In this document: in pieces, positions 6,194-9,210 of the stretch
Layout of the letters: each line of letters begins with the position of its first letter
How positions within the stretch are numbered: position 1 is the stretch's first letter
From: an uncultured Bacilli bacterium
GTDB lineage: Bacteria > Bacillota_I > Bacilli_A > RFN20 > CAG-288
Length of the DNA: 9,210 nucleotides
Direction of reading: 5' to 3'
Assembly: GCA_948525355.1 (NCBI GenBank)
Contig: CAOSOP010000037.1
Span: 1 to 9,210 of the forward strand
Notes under the pieces: model-generated
What the model was told of the DNA's origin: nothing
Databases searched by the model: none
Seen by the model: the letters and a program-made list of their open reading frames with translations, nothing else
Translations under genes and position numbers: made by a program

Positions 6194-6627
6194 TTTTGCG
6201 TTTTTAGTGAATCAATGCAGTTTAAAATATCTAATGATAGGTTGATTAGTTCTTTTTGAATGTTAGCAATTACGAAGAGTGATTTTGGACCGACATTATT
6301 TTTAAAACTAATAAATTCGTTTAATTGATCAATTGTCTGAACAGAGATTATGTTAAGTCTTTTTGAATAGGGCAATAGTGCTTGTTTAAAAACTAATGGG
6401 TTCATAACTCCATTTTTTAAAACTTGTCTAATTTTGTTTTTAATAGCTGATAATATTTGCTTTGTTAGTTTCCAGTTATGTTCAGCGTTACAAAACTGTG
6501 AAGAAAACACTATATCTAAATATGCATATAAAGGAAAGGCCTCTTTATATAAGTAGCTGAGCCTTTCTTCAAAAGCGGCTATGAGCCATGAAAGATTATT
6601 GATTTTTTGCTGAAATGTTAATTCCAT
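6190..6627 (-). CDS. Unrecognised 145-aa helical protein, last gene of the MurA operon
   Basis: I do not recognise a family. The sequence is predominantly helical, basic and rich in leucine, asparagine and lysine, with amphipathic stretches near residues 5-30 and 115-140 that could form coiled or bundled helices. No signal peptide, membrane segment or enzyme motif is visible. An AGGAAG Shine-Dalgarno site (6635-6640) lies seven bases before the ATG, inside the end of the upstream lipoprotein gene, which it overlaps by 10 bases. This makes it the fourth and last gene of the MurA operon. Its stop overlaps that of the convergent dipeptidase gene (6190-6193). A partner role with the lipoprotein or the first gene is possible, but this is inference from position only. 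Confidence 0.75.
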   Translation of the reverse strand: MELTFQQKINNLSWLIAAFEERLSYLYKEAFPLYAYLDIVFSSQFCNAEHNWKLTKQILSAIKNKIRQVLKNGVMNPLVFKQALLPYSKRLNIISVQTIDQLNEFISFKNNVGPKSLFVIANIQKELINLSLDILNCIDSLKTQN

Positions 6628-7265
6628 ATGATTGCTTCCTGTAATTCTTTGTATAGTCTTGTTAAACCTGAACTATTTATTTCTAGATTTTCTATATATG
6701 AAGAGAGGTAGGATGTATCTATATAAGTTACTTCATATTCTTCGCATTTTTCTTTTAATGAGTTGTTAAAAGTTTCTATGTATCTAGTTAGTGCCTTGTC
6801 ATTTGTATCATTAAATAAGCTTAACATAACAACTTTACCACTATATATATCTATCAACTCTTCGTTGATTTGATGAATGTAGTAATCCCATAACGACAAA
6901 TCATGATTCATGCTTTCATAACCAGAAGTATCGTAGTTTATCAAAACAGATTTATAATCAAAGGAAAAAAATAAGATCTTTGTTTTCTTTAGTATTTTTT
7001 TAACTGTAGTTTTTGAACCATTATAGTAAATTAATGGATTGGTTTCTAAAAGTTTTAAATCATCTCGATAATCTCTTTTCTTTTGTGATAGAGCATTGTT
7101 ATATTCTAATTTAGCTTCATCGGCAACTTTGGTGAATACATCCATTTGACTATTTGAATATATGTCTGCTCCAATTAAAGTAATTAAAGACTTATTATCT
7201 TTACATGAAGTTGAAACTAAAAGCAGTGGAAGTATTAAAGAATACTTTAATTTATTTATTTTCAT
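6618..7265 (-). CDS. Putative lipoprotein with faint SGNH-hydrolase-like pattern
   Basis: Residues 1-20 form a lipoprotein signal: a basic start, a hydrophobic core SLILPLLLV (9-17), then STSC with lipidation Cys21. The -3 residue is serine rather than the usual leucine, so the lipobox is loose. The mature part alternates strands and helices. LITLIGADIYSNS (26-38) resembles block I of SGNH/GDSL hydrolases but reads GAD where GDS is expected. A strand KILFFSFDYK and the closing YIDTS, then NSSGLTRLYKEL, sit where later SGNH blocks would be, without the DxxH pair. It may be an inactive SGNH-like fold or an unrelated family; the call is tentative. Secreted and membrane-anchored on the outer face if the signal is real. 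Its ATG overlaps the end of the MurA gene by 14 bases, with no close Shine-Dalgarno site, so translation is probably coupled to MurA. Confidence 0.75.
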   Translation of the reverse strand: MKINKLKYSLILPLLLVSTSCKDNKSLITLIGADIYSNSQMDVFTKVADEAKLEYNNALSQKKRDYRDDLKLLETNPLIYYNGSKTTVKKILKKTKILFFSFDYKSVLINYDTSGYESMNHDLSLWDYYIHQINEELIDIYSGKVVMLSLFNDTNDKALTRYIETFNNSLKEKCEEYEVTYIDTSYLSSYIENLEINSSGLTRLYKELQEAIIWN

Positions 7266-8508
7266 CGACAGTTATATCTGCTCCTATATTCTTAAGGATT
7301 TCAAAAAGGTTTTCATATCCTCTTAATAGTATTTCGGCGTTGCTTATTGTGCTGGTACCTTTAATCATTAACGCAGCAATCAATGCACTCATCCCTCCTC
7401 GAAGATCTGTACAAATGACATCAGCTGGATGTAAATTTCTGCTGCCACGAAGAAGAACTTGATCATCGAAAATACTATAAACAAGGCCAAACTTTTCTAA
7501 TTCTTTTAAATACCTAGTTCTTAAAGGATAAACCTCATCTTTAAATAGCACAAGATTTTGTCCTTCTAAAAATAAAGAAACTATAATAGGTAGATTGTCA
7601 CTAGATAGTCCTGGCCAAGGCTGACAAGTTAATTTGAGTTTAGATTTATTCTCCTGCTTATAAGTTAATAATGACTTTCCACCTTTTATTTCGTAATTAA
7701 GTTCAGCATAATCTAAAGTATGTAAAAAATCACTTATATCATCAAATGGTACATCGTTAATCTTTAAGCTTGATGCACTAGTTAGTCCTATAGCTATATA
7801 ACTAGAAGCGGCTATTCTATCAAATTGGTTCTTATAAGAGATTATTTCATTAAAGTTGCTATTACCTTTAACAATGTATACACCTTTTAATTCAGTGATA
7901 TCAACACCAGCAAGTCTTAAAAACTCAACCAATTGTTTTATTTCAACTTCTTCAGCACAGTTTTCTATAGTAGATACACCATCGATAAAAGAAGCAAATA
8001 AAAGAGCATTAATTGTCCCACCAACACTTTTTTGTGGAAATGAATAAGTAAATGGATGCAGATCTTTAACACTAATATTAATACTGCACTCATCTTCATT
8101 ATAGTTTCCACCACAAGACTTAATTAAATCTAAGTGAAAGTTTATAGGTCTAAAACCTAGATTACATCCACCAGGTGCATAAAAAGTAAAAGGAGTTTTT
8201 AATGAAGATAATATAGGTAAAAAGTATATACTAGCACGCAAACTGTTTATCAATTCTTTTGTTATGTTCGCACTACTTAAATTACTCGCATCAATAACTA
8301 AATTAGAGTTTTCCCATAAAGAAGATACATTTAATTCTTTAGCAATCTTTAAAAAATTATCAACATCTTCTATATGAGGTATATTAAATAAAGTAATCTT
8401 TTGTCTAGTTAATATTGCACCAGCTAAAAGTGCTAACGCACCATTTTTTGATCCTTGAAGATTTACTTCACCAGAAAGCAGTTTTCCGCCATTTATTTTT
8501 AAGAGCAT
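7252..8508 (-). CDS. murA: UDP-N-acetylglucosamine 1-carboxyvinyltransferase (MurA)
   Basis: This enzyme transfers enolpyruvate from PEP to UDP-GlcNAc, the first committed step of peptidoglycan synthesis, in the cytoplasm. The EPSP-synthase-like family signatures are clear: K21/N22 in QGSKNG, catalytic C115 and R120 in the GGCNLGFRP loop (matching E. coli numbering), the WPGLSSD segment with D304, TDLRGG (367-372), and R396 in the LLRGYEN end motif. At 418 aa it is full length. The cysteine means fosfomycin could alkylate it, a known family property. The aspartate commonly found before PWPG is glutamine here. A strong AGGGGTG site (8514-8520) lies five bases from the ATG. It is the second gene of a leftward four-gene operon and overlaps the lipoprotein gene by 14 bases. 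Low-GC bacteria often carry two MurA paralogues; which one this is cannot be told here. Confidence 0.93.
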   Translation of the reverse strand: MLLKINGGKLLSGEVNLQGSKNGALALLAGAILTRQKITLFNIPHIEDVDNFLKIAKELNVSSLWENSNLVIDASNLSSANITKELINSLRASIYFLPILSSLKTPFTFYAPGGCNLGFRPINFHLDLIKSCGGNYNEDECSINISVKDLHPFTYSFPQKSVGGTINALLFASFIDGVSTIENCAEEVEIKQLVEFLRLAGVDITELKGVYIVKGNSNFNEIISYKNQFDRIAASSYIAIGLTSASSLKINDVPFDDISDFLHTLDYAELNYEIKGGKSLLTYKQENKSKLKLTCQPWPGLSSDNLPIIVSLFLEGQNLVLFKDEVYPLRTRYLKELEKFGLVYSIFDDQVLLRGSRNLHPADVICTDLRGGMSALIAALMIKGTSTISNAEILLRGYENLFEILKNIGADITVDENK

Positions 8509-8513
8509 ACTAT

Positions 8514-8520
8514 CACCCCT
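8514..8520 (-). promoter_or_regulatory. Strong ribosome binding site of murA
   Basis: AGGGGTG on the minus strand lies five bases before the murA ATG and is the best Shine-Dalgarno sequence in the window. It fixes the start at 8508. The contrast with the leaderless first gene of the same operon suggests MurA is translated much more efficiently than the gene before it. Confidence 0.75.
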
Positions 8521-8540
8521 AATAAAGATATGACAGAAGC

Positions 8541-9110
8541 CTACTTATTAGAATTAATAATCAAAGCTTGTGGTAATTCAATTATTTCTTTTGACATTGA
8601 ATAGTTAAAAATGATAGGAATTATTCTATCTTCGTAGTTTATATCACTTATATTCTTTATATAGAGTGAACTTAAATAAATTATGCTCTCACAAGATAAA
8701 TAATCAGGAAGAACAAACGCTTTAGGTAAATCTTCTTCATCAAATAATAGATTGTATAGTTTTTTGTCCTTAATACTTGTTTTATTAAAAAAACATTTAT
8801 TAGCAAAATCATTTATTTTACTTTTTACATCAAACAAAATAGAAGAATCATAGTTAACTTTATCTTGAGGTGAAAAAATAACATTCAGTCTAGTATAATT
8901 ATTATTAGCAAAAGATTTAACACATAATCCTAGTGCTAAATACCCTGTTTTAAACACTTTAGCCATCTTAGTTCGACTAAACGAAAAGAAAGAAGGTCTT
9001 GATATTAAACTGTAGTTAGATTTAAAGTAGTTAAAAACTTCAGCATCACTAATAAGAGACTTTGCATTAATATAAAGTTTATTTAATTCATCGTAATTAT
9101 TAATTTCCAT
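8541..9110 (-). CDS. Unrecognised 189-aa protein, first gene of the MurA operon
   Basis: I do not recognise a family. The protein is soluble-looking, asparagine-, lysine- and serine-rich, and has no signal peptide, membrane segment or catalytic motif I can name. Noticeable stretches are a basic patch SFSRTKMAKVFKTGYLALGL (about 43-62), a middle region with cysteines (CVKSF, CFFNK), and a proline-bounded AFVLPDYLSC (about 131-140). The C-terminal third is rich in isoleucine and leucine strands. The gene opens the leftward operon and its stop lies 32 bases before murA. The ATG is six bases from the -10 box and has no Shine-Dalgarno sequence, so it is probably read from a leaderless transcript. 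The position suggests a role tied to envelope assembly or its control, but this is positional inference. Confidence 0.75.
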   Translation of the reverse strand: MEINNYDELNKLYINAKSLISDAEVFNYFKSNYSLISRPSFFSFSRTKMAKVFKTGYLALGLCVKSFANNNYTRLNVIFSPQDKVNYDSSILFDVKSKINDFANKCFFNKTSIKDKKLYNLLFDEEDLPKAFVLPDYLSCESIIYLSSLYIKNISDINYEDRIIPIIFNYSMSKEIIELPQALIINSNK

Positions 9111-9116
9111 ATAGAT

Positions 9117-9145
9117 ATAATATATTTTTTACTTTTATTGTTCAA
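9117..9145 (-). promoter_or_regulatory. Promoter of the MurA operon, giving a probably leaderless mRNA
   Basis: On the minus strand TTGAAC (9140-9145) is followed after 17 bases by TATTAT (9117-9122), and the ATG (9108-9110) begins six bases further on. The expected transcript start is at or next to the ATG, and no Shine-Dalgarno sequence is present. The architecture matches the GtrA promoter at 4390-4418. Confidence 0.55.
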
Positions 9146-9157
9146 GGTTTTATAGCT

Positions 9158-9210
9158 CGCCCCCACCTCCTACGGCTCCGCCGAGCCGACGACCCCTGGG
9201 GGAGGAGGCG
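9158..9210. repeat. GC-rich palindromic repeat fragment at the contig edge
   Basis: The last ~55 bases are roughly three-quarters or more G+C, against an AT-rich background. They contain nested palindromes: a 6-bp stem (9173-9178 with 9183-9188, loop CGCC), a CCCC-T-GGGG stem (9193-9196 with 9198-9201), and an outer pairing of CCTCC (9166-9170) with GGAGG (9204-9208). The layout (a pyrimidine block, a GGCTNCGCCNAGCC-like hairpin, then CCCC/GGGG with AGGAGG) resembles dispersed palindromic repeats known from gut Firmicutes genomes. A multi-copy repeat would explain why assembly ends here. The alternative is a chimeric join to another organism. Its function is unknown. Confidence 0.5.

Noticed and set aside
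7205..7462. Open frame on the plus strand inside the lipoprotein and murA genes
   Set aside because: It is antisense to the conserved end of murA, whose family motifs fix the coding strand.
7856..8047. Short plus-strand open frame inside murA
   Set aside because: A shadow of the murA reading frame with no start signals of its own.
1..9210. CRISPR arrays, tRNA or rRNA genes, and transposase genes
   Set aside because: No regularly spaced repeats, no cloverleaf-like GC-balanced segment and no transposase or integrase motif was seen in any frame.

Overview
The window is AT-rich (mostly A/T at intergenic and third codon positions), with strong Shine-Dalgarno sites at some genes and classic sigma-70 type promoters with 17-bp spacers. 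UGA is read as stop: the GtrA-family gene ends in TGA and tryptophan is TGG throughout. Together with a complete MurA and small lipoprotein-type proteins, this suggests a low-GC, peptidoglycan-making member of Bacillota, perhaps an uncultured gut Bacilli/Mollicutes-related lineage using the standard code. The taxonomy is inference only.

The left third (1-2655, + strand) is a restriction-modification-like island. It opens with a promoter and the N-terminal half of an OLD/RecF-like AAA ATPase. One nucleotide out of frame follows a protein ending in a clear HNH endonuclease domain, then a complete cytosine-C5 DNA methyltransferase. A 41-codon frame overlapping the methyltransferase stop looks like the cut-off head of a fourth gene. 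The nuclease side looks broken or possibly frameshifted, while the methyltransferase looks intact. A self-standing unit follows (2716-4180): a DUF4143-type ATPase behind a promoter that sits inside a perfect 9-bp inverted repeat, then a 67-aa small protein.

The middle (4181-6193, + strand) is an intergenic stretch of about 245 bases and then a two-gene envelope operon. A GtrA-like multi-pass membrane protein overlaps an M19-type membrane dipeptidase by 14 bases. The GtrA gene has no Shine-Dalgarno site and its -10 box ends 7 bases before the ATG, so it is probably leaderless.

The right third (6190-9110, - strand) is a tight four-gene operon read leftward: an unrecognised 189-aa protein, MurA, a lipoprotein with faint SGNH-hydrolase-like features, and a helical 145-aa protein. 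The last three are linked by 14- and 10-base overlaps or short gaps. The first gene again appears leaderless. The operon meets the dipeptidase gene tail to tail with overlapping stop codons and no visible terminator.

The final ~55 bases (about 9156-9210) switch abruptly to very GC-rich, palindrome-dense sequence. It resembles the dispersed palindromic repeats of gut Firmicutes and probably explains why the contig stops here.
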